Shown: one piece after another, positions 10,062 through 18,859 of the stretch | Numbering within the stretch: position 1 is the stretch's first letter | Layout: every line of letters begins with the position of its first letter | NCBI RefSeq assembly: GCF_024451105.1 | Contig: NZ_JANGEY010000002.1 | Location: 418,305 to 482,304, forward strand | DNA length: 64,000 bases | From: Stutzerimonas stutzeri | GTDB lineage: Bacteria > Pseudomonadota > Gammaproteobacteria > Pseudomonadales > Pseudomonadaceae | Direction of reading: 5' to 3' | The notes under the pieces: model-generated | Databases searched by the model: none | The model's input: only the letters and a program-made list of their open reading frames with translations | Told to the model about the DNA's origin: nothing | Program-made: the position numbers and the translations under genes

Positions 10062-10808
10062 TCAGCCCAGCTGCTCCATGATCTCGTCGGGGATCTCGGC
10101 GTTGTGGTAGACGTTCTGCACGTCGTCGAGATCTTCCAGCATGTCGATCAGCTTGATGACCTTCTGCGCGGTTTCCAGGTCGCCGATCGGCGCGCTGATC
10201 GAGGGGATCATGGCGATCTCCGCCTCCTCGCCCTTGAAGCCGGCCGCGCTCAGCGCCTCGTTGACCGCGTGGAACTCGGCGAAGCTGGTGGAGACCAGCG
10301 CCGAGCCGTCCTCGCCCATTTCCACGTCGTCGGCGCCGGCCTCCAGCGCGGCCTCCATCAGCGCCTCCTCGTCGACGCCCGGGGCGAAGCTGATCTGGCC
10401 CTTGCGGTCGAACATGTAGGCCACCGAGCCGTCGGTGCCGAGGTTGCCGCCGCATTTGCTGAAGGCGTGGCGCACTTCGGCGGCGGTGCGGTTGCGGTTG
10501 TCGGTCATCGCCTCGACGATGATCGCCACGCCGCTCGGCGCGTAGCCCTCGTAGCTCAGCTCGACGACGTTGTCGGCCTCGTTGTTGCCGGCGCCGCGGG
10601 CGATGGCCCGGTCGATCACGTCGCGCGACATGTTGGCGGTCAGCGCCTTGTCCACCGCCAGGCGCAGGCGCGGGTTGTCGGCCGGATTCGCCCCGCTCTT
10701 GGCGGCGACGGTCAGCTCACGGATCAGCTTGGTGAAGATCTTGCCGCGCTTGGCGTCCTGGCGTCCCTTGCGGTGCTTGATGTTGGCCCATTTGGAATGA
10801 CCTGCCAT
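10062..10808 (-). CDS. yebC: YebC/PmpR family translation or transcription factor
   Basis: Members of this family were described as DNA-binding regulators (PmpR in P. aeruginosa, acting on quinolone signalling) and more recently as factors that relieve ribosome stalling. The 248 residues begin [27 protein letters not shown], the family hallmark, and show the three-domain layout including [14 protein letters not shown]. It lies in the usual place between aspS and ruvC. Confidence 0.95.
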   Translation of the reverse strand: MAGHSKWANIKHRKGRQDAKRGKIFTKLIRELTVAAKSGANPADNPRLRLAVDKALTANMSRDVIDRAIARGAGNNEADNVVELSYEGYAPSGVAIIVEAMTDNRNRTAAEVRHAFSKCGGNLGTDGSVAYMFDRKGQISFAPGVDEEALMEAALEAGADDVEMGEDGSALVSTSFAEFHAVNEALSAAGFKGEEAEIAMIPSISAPIGDLETAQKVIKLIDMLEDLDDVQNVYHNAEIPDEIMEQLG

Positions 10809-10863
10809 GACTCTCTCCGTCGTGTTTCTGATGGATCACGTATTTTCTGCCGCCTGTAACGAA

Positions 10864-10886
10864 GGAGCCTGGCTTAACCAGGCTCC
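10864..10886 (-). terminator. Hairpin after aspS
   Basis: A perfect 9-bp hairpin (GGAGCCTGG / CCAGGCTCC, 5-nt loop) begins 9 nt after the aspS stop and is followed on the minus strand by TTCGTT. It is likely a terminator or attenuator between aspS and yebC. Confidence 0.65.
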
Positions 10887-10895
10887 TGTGTCGGC

Positions 10896-12671
10896 TCACT
10901 CGGCCTTGGGCTGCTCGCGCAGGCGGATGTTCAGCTCGCGCAGTTGCTTGCCGTCGACCGTACCCGGCGCCTGGGTCATCACGCAGGCGGCGCTCTGGGT
11001 CTTCGGGAAGGCGATCACCTCGCGGATCGAGCTGGCGCCGGTCATCAGCATGACCAGACGATCCAGACCGAAGGCCAGGCCACCGTGCGGCGGCGCGCCG
11101 TACTTCAGCGCGTCGAGCAGGAAGCCGAACTTCTCCTGCTGCTCGGCCTCGTCGATGCCGAGGATGCGGAACACCGCCTGCTGCATGTCCTTGCGGTGGA
11201 TACGGATCGAGCCGCCGCCCAGCTCGGTGCCGTTGAGCACCATGTCGTAGGCGCGCGACAGCGCGGCGGCCGGGTTGGCCTCCAGCTCCTCGGGGCTGCA
11301 CTTGGGCGCGGTGAACGGATGGTGCAGCGCGCTCAGCGAACCGTCGTCGTTCTCCTCGAACATCGGGAAGTCGACCACCCACAGCGGCGCCCACTGGCAG
11401 GTCAGCAGGTTGAGGTCGTGACCCAGCTTGATACGCAGCGCGCCGAGGGCCTCGGAGACGATCTTGGCCTTGTCGGCGCCGAAGAACACGATGTCGCCGT
11501 CGACCGCGCCGACGCGGTCGAGGATCACGTTGAGGTTGTCCAGCGGGATGTTCTTGACGATCGGCGACTGCAGGCCCTCGACGCCCTTGGCGCGCTCGTT
11601 GACCTTGATGTAGGCCAGGCCCTTGGCGCCGTAGATGCCGACGAACTTGGTGTAGTCGTCGATCTGCTTGCGCGGCATGCTCGCGCCGCCCGGCACGCGC
11701 AGCGCGGCGACGCGGCACTTGGGATCGTTGGCCGGACCGGCGAACACCTTGAATTCGACGTCCTTGAGCTGGTCCTCGACGTCGACCAGCTCCAGCGGGA
11801 TGCGCAGGTCCGGCTTGTCCGAGCCGTAGCGGCGCATGGCCTCGGCGTAGGGCATGTGCGGGAACTCGCCGAACTCGACGTCGAGCACTTCCTTGAACAG
11901 CTTGCGGATCATGCGCTCGGTCAGACCGATGATGTCGGACTCGTCGAGGAAACTGGTCTCGATGTCGATCTGGGTGAATTCCGGCTGACGGTCGGCGCGC
12001 AGGTCCTCGTCGCGGAAGCACTTGGCGATCTGGTAGTAGCGGTCGAAGCCGGCGACCATCAGCAACTGCTTGAACAGCTGCGGCGACTGCGGCAGGGCGA
12101 AGAAGCTGCCGGCGTGGGTGCGGCTCGGCACCAGGTAGTCGCGCGCACCTTCCGGGGTGGCGCGGGTGAGGATCGGCGTCTCGACGTCGAGGAAGCCGTT
12201 GTCGTCCAGGTAGCGGCGGATGCTCGAGGTGATGCGCGAACGCAGCTTGAGCTTCTCGGCCATTTCCGGGCGACGCAGGTCGAGGAAGCGGTAGCGCAGG
12301 CGGGTTTCCTCGCCGACGTCGCTGTAGTCGTCCAGCGGGAACGGCGGGGTCTCGGCCTGGTTGAGCACTTCCAGCTCGTAACCGAGCACCTCGATGGCGC
12401 CGGAGGCCATGTTCGGGTTGCGCGCACCTTCGGGGCGCAGACGCACCTTGCCGACGATCTTCACCACGTACTCGCTGCGCACGCGGTCGGCCTTGGCGAA
12501 GGTCTCGGCGCGATCCGGATCGAACACCACCTGGGCCAGACCGTCGCGGTCGCGGATGTCGAGGAAGATCACCCCGCCGTGGTCGCGACGGCGATGGACC
12601 CAGCCGCACAGGGTGACTTCCTGGCCGTCCAGGCTTTCGTTGAGTTGGCCGCAATAGTGGCTGCGCATCAT
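10896..12671 (-). CDS. aspS: Aspartyl-tRNA synthetase (probably aspartyl/asparaginyl, non-discriminating)
   Basis: This class II synthetase charges tRNA-Asp, and in Pseudomonas also tRNA-Asn for later amidation. The 591 residues contain the OB-fold anticodon domain (1-105), motif 2 ([19 protein letters not shown], about 215-233), the bacterial GAD insertion (about 290-425) and motif 3 ([14 protein letters not shown], about 530-543). ATG at 12671 gives [13 protein letters not shown] as in other pseudomonads; an earlier in-frame start adds six unconserved residues. No asparagine synthetase evidence is in view. Confidence 0.96.
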   Translation of the reverse strand: MMRSHYCGQLNESLDGQEVTLCGWVHRRRDHGGVIFLDIRDRDGLAQVVFDPDRAETFAKADRVRSEYVVKIVGKVRLRPEGARNPNMASGAIEVLGYELEVLNQAETPPFPLDDYSDVGEETRLRYRFLDLRRPEMAEKLKLRSRITSSIRRYLDDNGFLDVETPILTRATPEGARDYLVPSRTHAGSFFALPQSPQLFKQLLMVAGFDRYYQIAKCFRDEDLRADRQPEFTQIDIETSFLDESDIIGLTERMIRKLFKEVLDVEFGEFPHMPYAEAMRRYGSDKPDLRIPLELVDVEDQLKDVEFKVFAGPANDPKCRVAALRVPGGASMPRKQIDDYTKFVGIYGAKGLAYIKVNERAKGVEGLQSPIVKNIPLDNLNVILDRVGAVDGDIVFFGADKAKIVSEALGALRIKLGHDLNLLTCQWAPLWVVDFPMFEENDDGSLSALHHPFTAPKCSPEELEANPAAALSRAYDMVLNGTELGGGSIRIHRKDMQQAVFRILGIDEAEQQEKFGFLLDALKYGAPPHGGLAFGLDRLVMLMTGASSIREVIAFPKTQSAACVMTQAPGTVDGKQLRELNIRLREQPKAE

Positions 12672-12945
12672 GGTCGGTTCGCTTCTCAAGGGTCAGTCGT
12701 GGATTCGCCGGCGGCCGATCCGCGGTTGCCTGCAACCGCTGCCGCCACGGCAGCCTGCGCGCCCCTGGCGCGCGGCCGCGGCGGGTCTGGCCGAAATAAA
12801 GGGCGGGGATTATAGCCTGAAACTCGCCGCCGGCGCAGGCCCCGCCCGGCACGCCGGATGCGCAGGAGCGAGGCTTCCGCACGCGCCGCGACGTGCTAGT
12901 CTGCCCGCATCGAAGGCCTGATCACCCACCGAAGGGAGCTTCCCC

Positions 12946-13416
12946 ATGCAGATCGACATCGGCATCGCCGAACAAGACCGCGCCGCCATCGCCGAGGGGC
13001 TGTCGCGCCTGCTGGCCGACACCTATACCCTCTACCTGAAGACCCACAACTTCCACTGGAACGTCACCGGACCGATGTTCAACACCCTGCATCTGATGTT
13101 CGAGACGCAGTACAACGAACTGGCCCTGGCGGTGGACCTGATCGCCGAGCGCATCCGCGCCCTGGGCTTCCCGGCGCCGGGCACCTACGCCGCCTACGCA
13201 CGCCTGTCGTCGATCAAGGAAGAGGAAGGCGTGCCGAGCGCCCAGCAGATGATCAGGCTGCTGGTCGAGGGCCAGGAAGCGGTGGTGCGCACCGCCCGCG
13301 GCATCTTCCCGCTGGTCGACAAGGTCAGCGACGAGCCGACCGCCGACCTGCTCACCCAGCGCATGCAGGTCCACGAGAAGACCGCCTGGATGCTGCGCAG
13401 CCTGCTGGAAGGCTGA
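12946..13416 (+). CDS. Dps-like ferritin (DNA starvation/stress protein)
   Basis: Dps-family dodecamers oxidise and store iron with peroxide and protect DNA. The 156 residues have the family signature [14 protein letters not shown] (about 32-45) and the inter-subunit ferroxidase residues His37, Asp64 and Glu68 ([10 protein letters not shown]). The N-terminus lacks a Lys-rich DNA-binding tail, so it may not bind DNA directly. It sits next to aspS as the Dps-like gene does in P. aeruginosa, followed by a GC-rich hairpin. Confidence 0.92.
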   Translation: MQIDIGIAEQDRAAIAEGLSRLLADTYTLYLKTHNFHWNVTGPMFNTLHLMFETQYNELALAVDLIAERIRALGFPAPGTYAAYARLSSIKEEEGVPSAQQMIRLLVEGQEAVVRTARGIFPLVDKVSDEPTADLLTQRMQVHEKTAWMLRSLLEG

Positions 13417-13424
13417 TCCTCCCC

Positions 13425-13448
13425 GGCGGGCGGCACCGGCCGCCCGCC
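13425..13448 (+). terminator. GC-rich hairpin after the dps-like gene
   Basis: A perfect 9-bp hairpin (GGCGGGCGG / CCGCCCGCC, 6-nt loop) starts 9 nt after the stop codon. It is followed by a C-rich rather than T-rich tract, so termination would be only partly intrinsic. Confidence 0.6.
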
Positions 13449-13505
13449 CCTCCCCCCGCCTCTCCTTCACCTCGCCCCTCCCGACGAACGCCGCCGCGCG
13501 CCCTG

Positions 13506-13534
13506 TTGCGGATTTCGTTTCGCCCGCTCATAAT
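13506..13534 (+). promoter_or_regulatory. Candidate promoter of the carnitine oxygenase operon
   Basis: TTGCGG (13506-13511), a 17-nt spacer and CATAAT (13529-13534). The same arrangement (TTGCGT-N17-CATAAT) occurs before the BCCT transporter gene on the other strand, and in both cases the -10 box runs straight into the same tandem repeat, which supports the call. Confidence 0.6.
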
Positions 13535-13569
13535 GTCAACCATAGGTTTATGTAAACCTTTAGTTAACA
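13533..13569 (+). promoter_or_regulatory. Tandem-repeat and dyad operator before cntA
   Basis: Direct repeats ATGTCAAC (13533-13540) and ATGTAAAC (13550-13557) are 17 nt apart. The same block also forms a nested dyad: outer arms TGTCAAC/GTTAACA (13534-13540 and 13563-13569) and inner perfect arms AGGTTTA/TAAACCT (13544-13550 and 13553-13559). It covers the predicted transcription start, which suggests a repressor site, although an activator cannot be excluded. The bound protein is unknown; the LysR or XRE-PAS regulators of this cluster are candidates. Confidence 0.6.
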
Positions 13570-13613
13570 GTGTGGCAACCCAACAAGAACAGCGCTGTGC
13601 TGAGGAGAACACG

Positions 13614-14732
13614 ATGAACGACTATGCCAAGCTGCCGGCCGATTTCTGCACCAACCCCGACGAGGCCTACACCCTCCCGGCGCCGTACTACACCTCCCCG
13701 GCCGTGTTCGCGGCGGAGAAGGAAAACATCTTCGCCAGGAGCTGGATCTGCGTCGGCCATCGCAGCGAGGTTGCCGAGAACAACGCCTACATCACCCGCG
13801 AGGTGATCGGCGAGAGCATCATCGTGGTGCGCGGTCGCGACGGCGTGCTGCGCGCCTTCTACAACGTCTGCCCGCACCGCGGCCACCAGTTGCTCAGCGG
13901 CGAGGGCAAGGCGAAGAACGTGATCACCTGCCCGTACCACGCCTGGACCTTCAAGCTCGACGGCGAGCTGGCCCACGCGCGCAACTGCGAGGCGGTGAGC
14001 AACTTCGACAAGGACAATTCCAGCCTGGTCGCCCTGCGCGTCGAGGAGTACGCCGGCTTCATCTTCATCAACATGGACAACGACGCCGGCAGCGTCGAGG
14101 AGCAGCTGCCCGGTCTCGAGCAGCGCCTGCGCGAGGCCTGCGCGGTGATCGACGACCTGCAGCTGGGCGCGCGCTTCGTCACCGAGACCCCGGCCAACTG
14201 GAAGTCGATCGTCGACAACTACCTGGAGTGCTACCACTGCGGCCCGGCCCACCCGGACTTCGCCGCCTCGGTGATGGTCGACCAGTACTGGCACAGCCTG
14301 CACGGCAACTGGACCCTGCAGTTCGGCCACGCCAAGCCGTCCGAGCAGTCGTTCAAGTTCGACCCGGAACAGGGCGGCGCCTGCTTCCACGGCTTCTGGG
14401 CCTGGCCGTGCACCATGTTCAACGTGCCGCCGGGCGCCAACTTCATGACCGTGATCTACGAGTTCCCGGTCAGCGCCGAAGTGACCCTGCAGCACTACGA
14501 CATCTATTTCCTCAACAAGGAGCTGACCGAGGAGCAGCGCAAGCTGATCGACTGGTACCGCGACGTGTTCCGCCCCGAGGACCTGCGCCTGGTCGAGAGC
14601 GTGCAGAAGGGCCTCAAGTCGCGCGGCTACCGCGGCCAGGGCCGGATCATGACCGACAGCCAGCGCAGCGGCATCAGCGAGCACGGCATCGCGCACTTCC
14701 ACAACCTGATCGCCCGCCAGCACCAGGCATGA
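13614..14732 (+). CDS. cntA: Carnitine monooxygenase, oxygenase subunit (CntA/YeaW type)
   Basis: CntA is a Rieske non-heme iron oxygenase that splits L-carnitine into trimethylamine and malic semialdehyde. The 372 residues hold the Rieske motifs C86-P-H88 and C106-P-Y-H109 and the iron ligands His208 and His213 in ECYHCGPAH. Glu205 stands where most Rieske oxygenases have the bridging Asp, a feature reported as characteristic of CntA and arguing against a glycine-betaine oxygenase (GbcA). ATG at 13614 has a good GAGGAG site; an earlier in-frame start would run through the operator. It opens an operon with the aldehyde dehydrogenase and cntB. Confidence 0.9.
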   Translation: MNDYAKLPADFCTNPDEAYTLPAPYYTSPAVFAAEKENIFARSWICVGHRSEVAENNAYITREVIGESIIVVRGRDGVLRAFYNVCPHRGHQLLSGEGKAKNVITCPYHAWTFKLDGELAHARNCEAVSNFDKDNSSLVALRVEEYAGFIFINMDNDAGSVEEQLPGLEQRLREACAVIDDLQLGARFVTETPANWKSIVDNYLECYHCGPAHPDFAASVMVDQYWHSLHGNWTLQFGHAKPSEQSFKFDPEQGGACFHGFWAWPCTMFNVPPGANFMTVIYEFPVSAEVTLQHYDIYFLNKELTEEQRKLIDWYRDVFRPEDLRLVESVQKGLKSRGYRGQGRIMTDSQRSGISEHGIAHFHNLIARQHQA

Positions 14733-14739
14733 GTACGCC

Positions 14740-14761
14740 GCGGCCGGCCAGCGCCGGCCGC
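14740..14761 (+). repeat. Intercistronic stem-loop between cntA and the aldehyde dehydrogenase
   Basis: A 9-bp GC-only hairpin (GCGGCCGGC / GCCGGCCGC, 4-nt loop) starts 8 nt after the cntA stop and is not followed by T residues. It may stabilise the cntA message or cause partial termination, so that the oxygenase is made in excess of the downstream enzymes. Confidence 0.55.
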
Positions 14762-14784
14762 CCCTGATTCAGTGGAGATACGCG

Positions 14785-16233
14785 ATGAACCTGAAAGACC
14801 CCAGCCTGCTGCGCCAGCAGTGCCTGATCGACGGCGCCTGGCATGACGCCGACGCGCGCGGCCTGGTCGCGGTGACGGATCCGGCCACCGGCGCGCAGAT
14901 CGCCGCGGTGCCGGCGATGGGCGCGGCCGAGACCCGCCGCGCCATCGAGGCCGCCGACCACGCCCTGCCGGCCTGGCGCGCGCTGACCGCCAGGGAGCGC
15001 GCCGCCGTGCTGCGCCGCTGGTTCGAGCTGATGCTCGAGCACGAGGACGACCTCGCCGCGCTGATGACCCTCGAGCAGGGCAAGCCGCTGGCCGAGGCGC
15101 GCGCCGAGATCCGCTACGCCGCCTCCTTCGTCGAGTGGTTCGCCGAGGAAGGCAAGCGCATCTACGGCGACCTGATCCCCTCGCCCAGCGCCGACAAGCG
15201 CCTGCTGGTGATCAAGCAGCCGATCGGCGTGTGCGCCGCCATCACCCCGTGGAACTTCCCGGCGGCGATGATCACCCGCAAGGCCGCGCCGGCGCTGGCC
15301 GCCGGCTGCACCATGGTGGTCAAGCCGGCCAACGAGACGCCGCTGTCGGCGCTGGCGCTGGCCGAACTGGCGCAGCGCGCCGGCCTGCCCGCCGGCGTGC
15401 TCAACGTGGTCACCGGCCATGCCCAGGCGATCGGCGCCGAGCTGACCGGCCACCGCCTGGTGCGCAAGCTGACCTTCACCGGCTCCACTCCGGTCGGCAA
15501 GCTGCTGATGGCGCAGTGCGCCGAGACGATCAAGAAGGTCTCGCTGGAGCTCGGCGGCAACGCGCCGTTCATCGTCTTCGACGACGCCGACCTCGACGCC
15601 GCGGTGGAAGGCGCCATCGTCGCCAAGTACCGCAACGCCGGACAGACCTGCGTGTGCGTCAACCGCCTGTTCGTCCACGAACGGGTCTACGAGCGCTTCC
15701 TCGCCGCCTTCGCCGCCCGCGTGCGCGAGCTGCGCGTCGGCAACGGCTTCGCCGCCGACACGCAGATCGGCCCGCTGATCAGCGACAAGGCGGTCGGCAA
15801 GGTGCGCGAGCTGATCGGCGACGCCCTGGCCAGGGGCGCGCGGCTGGTCGAGGGCGGCCAGCCGCACGCCGCCGGCCCGCTGTTCTTCCAGCCGACCATC
15901 CTCGCCGACGTCGTCCCGGGCATGCAGCTGCTCGACGAGGAGATCTTCGGCCCGGTGACCCCGGTGGTGCACTTCTCCAGCGACGCGGAAGTGCTGCGTC
16001 TGGCCAACGACACGCCGTACGGCCTGGCCGCCTACTTCTACAGCCGCGACGTCGGCCGCGTCTGGCGCATCGCCGAGCAGCTCGAGTACGGCATGGTCGG
16101 CGTCAACACCGGCCTGATCTCCAACGAGGTCGCCCCGTTCGGCGGGGTCAAGGAATCCGGGCTTGGCCGCGAGGGATCGAAGTACGGCATCGAGGATTAC
16201 CTCGAGATGAAATACCTGTGCCTGGCGGTTTGA
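14785..16233 (+). CDS. NAD(P)-dependent aldehyde dehydrogenase, probable malic semialdehyde dehydrogenase
   Basis: The 482-residue protein is a GabD-like aldehyde dehydrogenase with the cofactor-binding TPWNFPAAMITRK (about 154-166), FTGSTPVGK, catalytic Glu255 in SLELGGNAPF and nucleophile Cys289 in NAGQTCVC. By itself it resembles succinate-semialdehyde dehydrogenase. Its place between cntA and cntB implies that it oxidises the malic semialdehyde released from carnitine to malate; chemically the stereocentre of L-carnitine should give the D form. It starts 52 nt after cntA and ends 29 nt before cntB. Confidence 0.88.
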   Translation: MNLKDPSLLRQQCLIDGAWHDADARGLVAVTDPATGAQIAAVPAMGAAETRRAIEAADHALPAWRALTARERAAVLRRWFELMLEHEDDLAALMTLEQGKPLAEARAEIRYAASFVEWFAEEGKRIYGDLIPSPSADKRLLVIKQPIGVCAAITPWNFPAAMITRKAAPALAAGCTMVVKPANETPLSALALAELAQRAGLPAGVLNVVTGHAQAIGAELTGHRLVRKLTFTGSTPVGKLLMAQCAETIKKVSLELGGNAPFIVFDDADLDAAVEGAIVAKYRNAGQTCVCVNRLFVHERVYERFLAAFAARVRELRVGNGFAADTQIGPLISDKAVGKVRELIGDALARGARLVEGGQPHAAGPLFFQPTILADVVPGMQLLDEEIFGPVTPVVHFSSDAEVLRLANDTPYGLAAYFYSRDVGRVWRIAEQLEYGMVGVNTGLISNEVAPFGGVKESGLGREGSKYGIEDYLEMKYLCLAV

Positions 16234-16262
16234 CGGGCCCCTGAGATGCCGAGGTAGCAGCA

Positions 16263-17228
16263 ATGTCCAGCAAATACGAAATGCTCAAGGTGCGGGTCAC
16301 CGCCATCGAACAGGCCACCCCACTGATCAAGCGCTTCACCCTGAGCGCCTGCGACGGCAGCGAGCTGCCCGCCTTCAGCGGCGGCAGCCACGTCATCGTG
16401 CGCATGCAGGAAGGCGAGCAGACCTACAGCAACGCCTACTCGCTGATGAGCGACCCGCGCGACCGCCGCAGCTACCAGCTCGGCGTGCGCCGCGAGGAGC
16501 AGTCCAAGGGCGGCTCGGCGTTTCTCCACGAGCAGGTCGAGGTGGGCAGCGAGCTGACCATCTCCACGCCGAACAACCTGTTCGCCCTCGACCCGGCGGC
16601 CGGGCATCACGTGCTGATCGCCGGCGGCATCGGCATCACCCCGTTCATGTCGCAGCTGCACGATCTGCGCGCCAGCGGCGCCTCCTTCGAGCTGCACTAC
16701 GCCTGCCGCAGCCCGGAGCACACCGCGTTCCAGGGCGAGGTGTGCGACCTCGCCGGCGGCCACGCGCACTTCTACGCCGACAGCCTCGGCCAGCGTCTCG
16801 ACCTCGCGGCGCTGGTCGCCGGCCTGGCCGCCGACGCCCACCTCTATGTCTGCGGCCCGCGGCCGCTGATCGAGGCGGTGCTCGACAGCGCCCGCCGGGC
16901 CGGCATCGCCGAGGCGCGGGTGCACTGGGAACAGTTCGCCGCCGCGCCGGCCAGCGGCGCCGCCTTCACCGTGGTGCTGGCGCGCTCGGGGGTCGAGCTC
17001 CAGGTCGAGGAGAACGGCAGCATCCTCAAGGCCATCGAGCAGGCCAACGCGGCGCGCGTCGAGTGCCTGTGCCGCGAGGGCGTGTGCGGCACCTGCGAGA
17101 CGGCCATCCTCGAGGGCGAGGCCGAGCACCACGACCAGTACCTCAGCGACGCCGAGAAGGCCGCGCAGAAGAGCCTGATGATCTGCGTGTCGCGTGCCCG
17201 CACCCCCCGCCTGGTGCTGGATCTCTGA
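16263..17228 (+). CDS. cntB: Carnitine monooxygenase, reductase subunit (CntB/YeaX type)
   Basis: CntB passes electrons from NAD(P)H through a flavin and a [2Fe-2S] centre to CntA. The 321 residues show the phthalate-dioxygenase-reductase order: flavin domain (1-105, with TYSNAYSLMSDP), NAD domain (about 110-225, with IAGGIGITPFMSQL and YVCGPRPLIE) and C-terminal plant-type ferredoxin (about 235-321, C-x4-C-x2-C as CREGVCGTC and a last Cys in MICVS). It is the third gene of the cnt operon and is followed by a hairpin at 17237-17259. Confidence 0.92.
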   Translation: MSSKYEMLKVRVTAIEQATPLIKRFTLSACDGSELPAFSGGSHVIVRMQEGEQTYSNAYSLMSDPRDRRSYQLGVRREEQSKGGSAFLHEQVEVGSELTISTPNNLFALDPAAGHHVLIAGGIGITPFMSQLHDLRASGASFELHYACRSPEHTAFQGEVCDLAGGHAHFYADSLGQRLDLAALVAGLAADAHLYVCGPRPLIEAVLDSARRAGIAEARVHWEQFAAAPASGAAFTVVLARSGVELQVEENGSILKAIEQANAARVECLCREGVCGTCETAILEGEAEHHDQYLSDAEKAAQKSLMICVSRARTPRLVLDL

Positions 17229-17236
17229 GCTGTGCA

Positions 17237-17259
17237 GGCGCCGCCCCCTCGGCGGCGCC
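17237..17259 (+). terminator. Hairpin after cntB
   Basis: A perfect 9-bp hairpin (GGCGCCGCC / GGCGGCGCC, 5-nt loop) begins 9 nt after the cntB stop. There is no strong T-tract. It probably ends or reduces transcription of the cnt operon before the regulator gene. Confidence 0.6.
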
Positions 17260-17308
17260 ATTCCCCCTGGGCTGCTCCAGCAGCCCCTTTTCCCCGGGAT
17301 GCGCTGTG

Positions 17309-17314
17309 TATAAT
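17309..17314 (+). promoter_or_regulatory. Candidate -10 box of the XRE-PAS regulator gene
   Basis: A perfect TATAAT about 120 nt before the regulator's ATG. No clear -35 is present, so the promoter may need an activator, or the call may be chance. Confidence 0.35.
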
Positions 17315-17433
17315 CGCCGCCCACAGGCTCCCCGTCCCTCCCCGCGTTCCATGCCGCGTCGACGCCCGTCCGGGAGCACCGACCATGACCGCGCCGCCCG
17401 CAGCCGGCCGCGCGCCCAGCCCAAGGTTGTTCG

Positions 17434-18804
17434 ATGGACGCCAACAGCTTCGCCTTCCGCCTCAAGGAACTGCTCGAGCACAAGAAACTGACCCTGCAGG
17501 CGGTCGCCAACCAGCTCGGCATCTCGCGCACCGCCGTGCACAAATGGACCCGCGGCGGCGAGATCGACTACGACAACCTGCGTCGCCTGGCCACCTTCCT
17601 GCAGGTCAACTGGATCTGGCTGCGCTACGGCGAGCAGGCCCGGCAGGACGCGCAGACCGCCGAGGCGGTGGTGCTGCCGATGACCGACGTGCGCCGCAAG
17701 TACACCGCGGAGATCATGGAGAGCGAGGCGCGCATGAAGCTCGCCCAGGAGAACGCGCGCATCGTCACCTGGGAGTGGAACCTGATCAGCGACGAGGTGA
17801 CCTACTCGAGCAACGTCGAGCAGGTCTACGGCTGGCACGTGTCGCGCAACGACGAGTTCTGGCCGCACCTGATCGCCGAGGATGCCGACCATCTGCGCAC
17901 GGTCACCGAACGTTCGCTGGCCAGCGGCGAGCCCTACGAGACCGACTTCCGCATCGTCACTCCCGCTGGCGAGATCCGCTGGATCGCTTCGCGCGCCACG
18001 CCGATCCGCGACAGCGCCGGGCGCACGGTGCGGATGATCGGCATCAGCATGGACAACAGCGCACGCAAGAGCGCCGAAGAGGCGCTGCGCGCCAGCGAGG
18101 AGCGCTTCCGCGCGATCTTCGAACAGGCCTGCGGGGCCATGGCCTACATCGGCCTCGACGGCCGCTGGCTGAAGATCAACCAGAGCCTGTGCCAGCTGCT
18201 CGGCTACTCGGCCGACGAGCTCGGCGGGCTGAGCATCCAGGCGCTGACCCACCCGGACGATCTGGACGGCAACCTCGAGCTGCTCGAGCGTCTCAAGAGC
18301 GGCGAGATCGCCATGTACGCGCTGGACAAGCGCCTGCGCCACCGCGACGGGCACTACCTGTGGGTGCGGGTGAAGACCTCGCTGCAACGCAGCGCACAGG
18401 ACGGCTCGCCCGAACAGCTGATCGCCCTGATCGAGGACATCGGCGCCGAGCGCGCCGAGCGCCAGGGCCTGCAAGCCCGTTCGCGCCTGCTCGAGCGCCT
18501 GGAGGCCGAGCAGGGTTGCGGCGAATGGCGCTTCGCGCGCGACAGCGGCCGCCTGCACTGCGACACCGCCTGCGCCGGCCTGCTCGGCCGGCGCAGCGCC
18601 GCCCGGCTGGACAACCTGGCCGCCCTGCTGCTGCTGCTGCAGGAGCAGGACGCCGCGCAGCTGGAGGAGCGGCTGCTCAACGCCAGCGAGGGCTTCGTCC
18701 TGCCCTGCCGGCTGGAGGACGGCGCCAGCCGCGTGGAGTTCCTCGCCGAGCCGCTGGGCGACGGCCAGCAACTGGTCGGCCTGCTGCGCCAGCTCCGCGA
18801 CTGA
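17434..18804 (+). CDS. XRE-type helix-turn-helix protein with PAS sensor domains
   Basis: The 456-residue protein joins an N-terminal XRE helix-turn-helix (about 5-62; LQAVANQLGISRTAVHKWTRG) to two PAS/PAC modules: about 100-212 (WEWNLISDEVTYSSNVEQVYGW...FRIVTPAGEIRWIASRATPIRD) and about 222-345 (ERFRAIFEQACGAMAYIGLDGRW). A weakly conserved C-terminal region (about 350-456) follows. There is no kinase, GGDEF or output domain other than the HTH, so it looks like a one-component regulator sensing a ligand or redox state through PAS. It lies between cntB and the transporter gene and may control the cluster; that role is inferred from position only. Confidence 0.8.
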   Translation: MDANSFAFRLKELLEHKKLTLQAVANQLGISRTAVHKWTRGGEIDYDNLRRLATFLQVNWIWLRYGEQARQDAQTAEAVVLPMTDVRRKYTAEIMESEARMKLAQENARIVTWEWNLISDEVTYSSNVEQVYGWHVSRNDEFWPHLIAEDADHLRTVTERSLASGEPYETDFRIVTPAGEIRWIASRATPIRDSAGRTVRMIGISMDNSARKSAEEALRASEERFRAIFEQACGAMAYIGLDGRWLKINQSLCQLLGYSADELGGLSIQALTHPDDLDGNLELLERLKSGEIAMYALDKRLRHRDGHYLWVRVKTSLQRSAQDGSPEQLIALIEDIGAERAERQGLQARSRLLERLEAEQGCGEWRFARDSGRLHCDTACAGLLGRRSAARLDNLAALLLLLQEQDAAQLEERLLNASEGFVLPCRLEDGASRVEFLAEPLGDGQQLVGLLRQLRD

Positions 18805-18813
18805 GCGTCGAAA

Positions 18814-18845
18814 GGCATCGGGGGAGCCGAAGCTCCCCCGATGCC
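18814..18845. terminator. Bidirectional terminator between regulator and BCCT gene
   Basis: A perfect 14-bp stem (GGCATCGGGGGAGC / GCTCCCCCGATGCC) with CGAA loop lies between the convergent stops at 18804 and 18860. It has no long T-tract on either side but is a very stable hairpin. Confidence 0.75.
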
Positions 18846-18859
18846 CGCTCACCGCGGCC

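Noticed and set aside
13614..17228. Reading the Rieske and reductase genes as glycine-betaine demethylase gbcA/gbcB
   Set aside because: The oxygenase carries Glu205 and is nearly identical by eye to CntA/YeaW, its length (372 aa) fits CntA, and the neighbours (aldehyde dehydrogenase, BCCT, D-malate dehydrogenase) fit carnitine. GbcA is longer and has different context.
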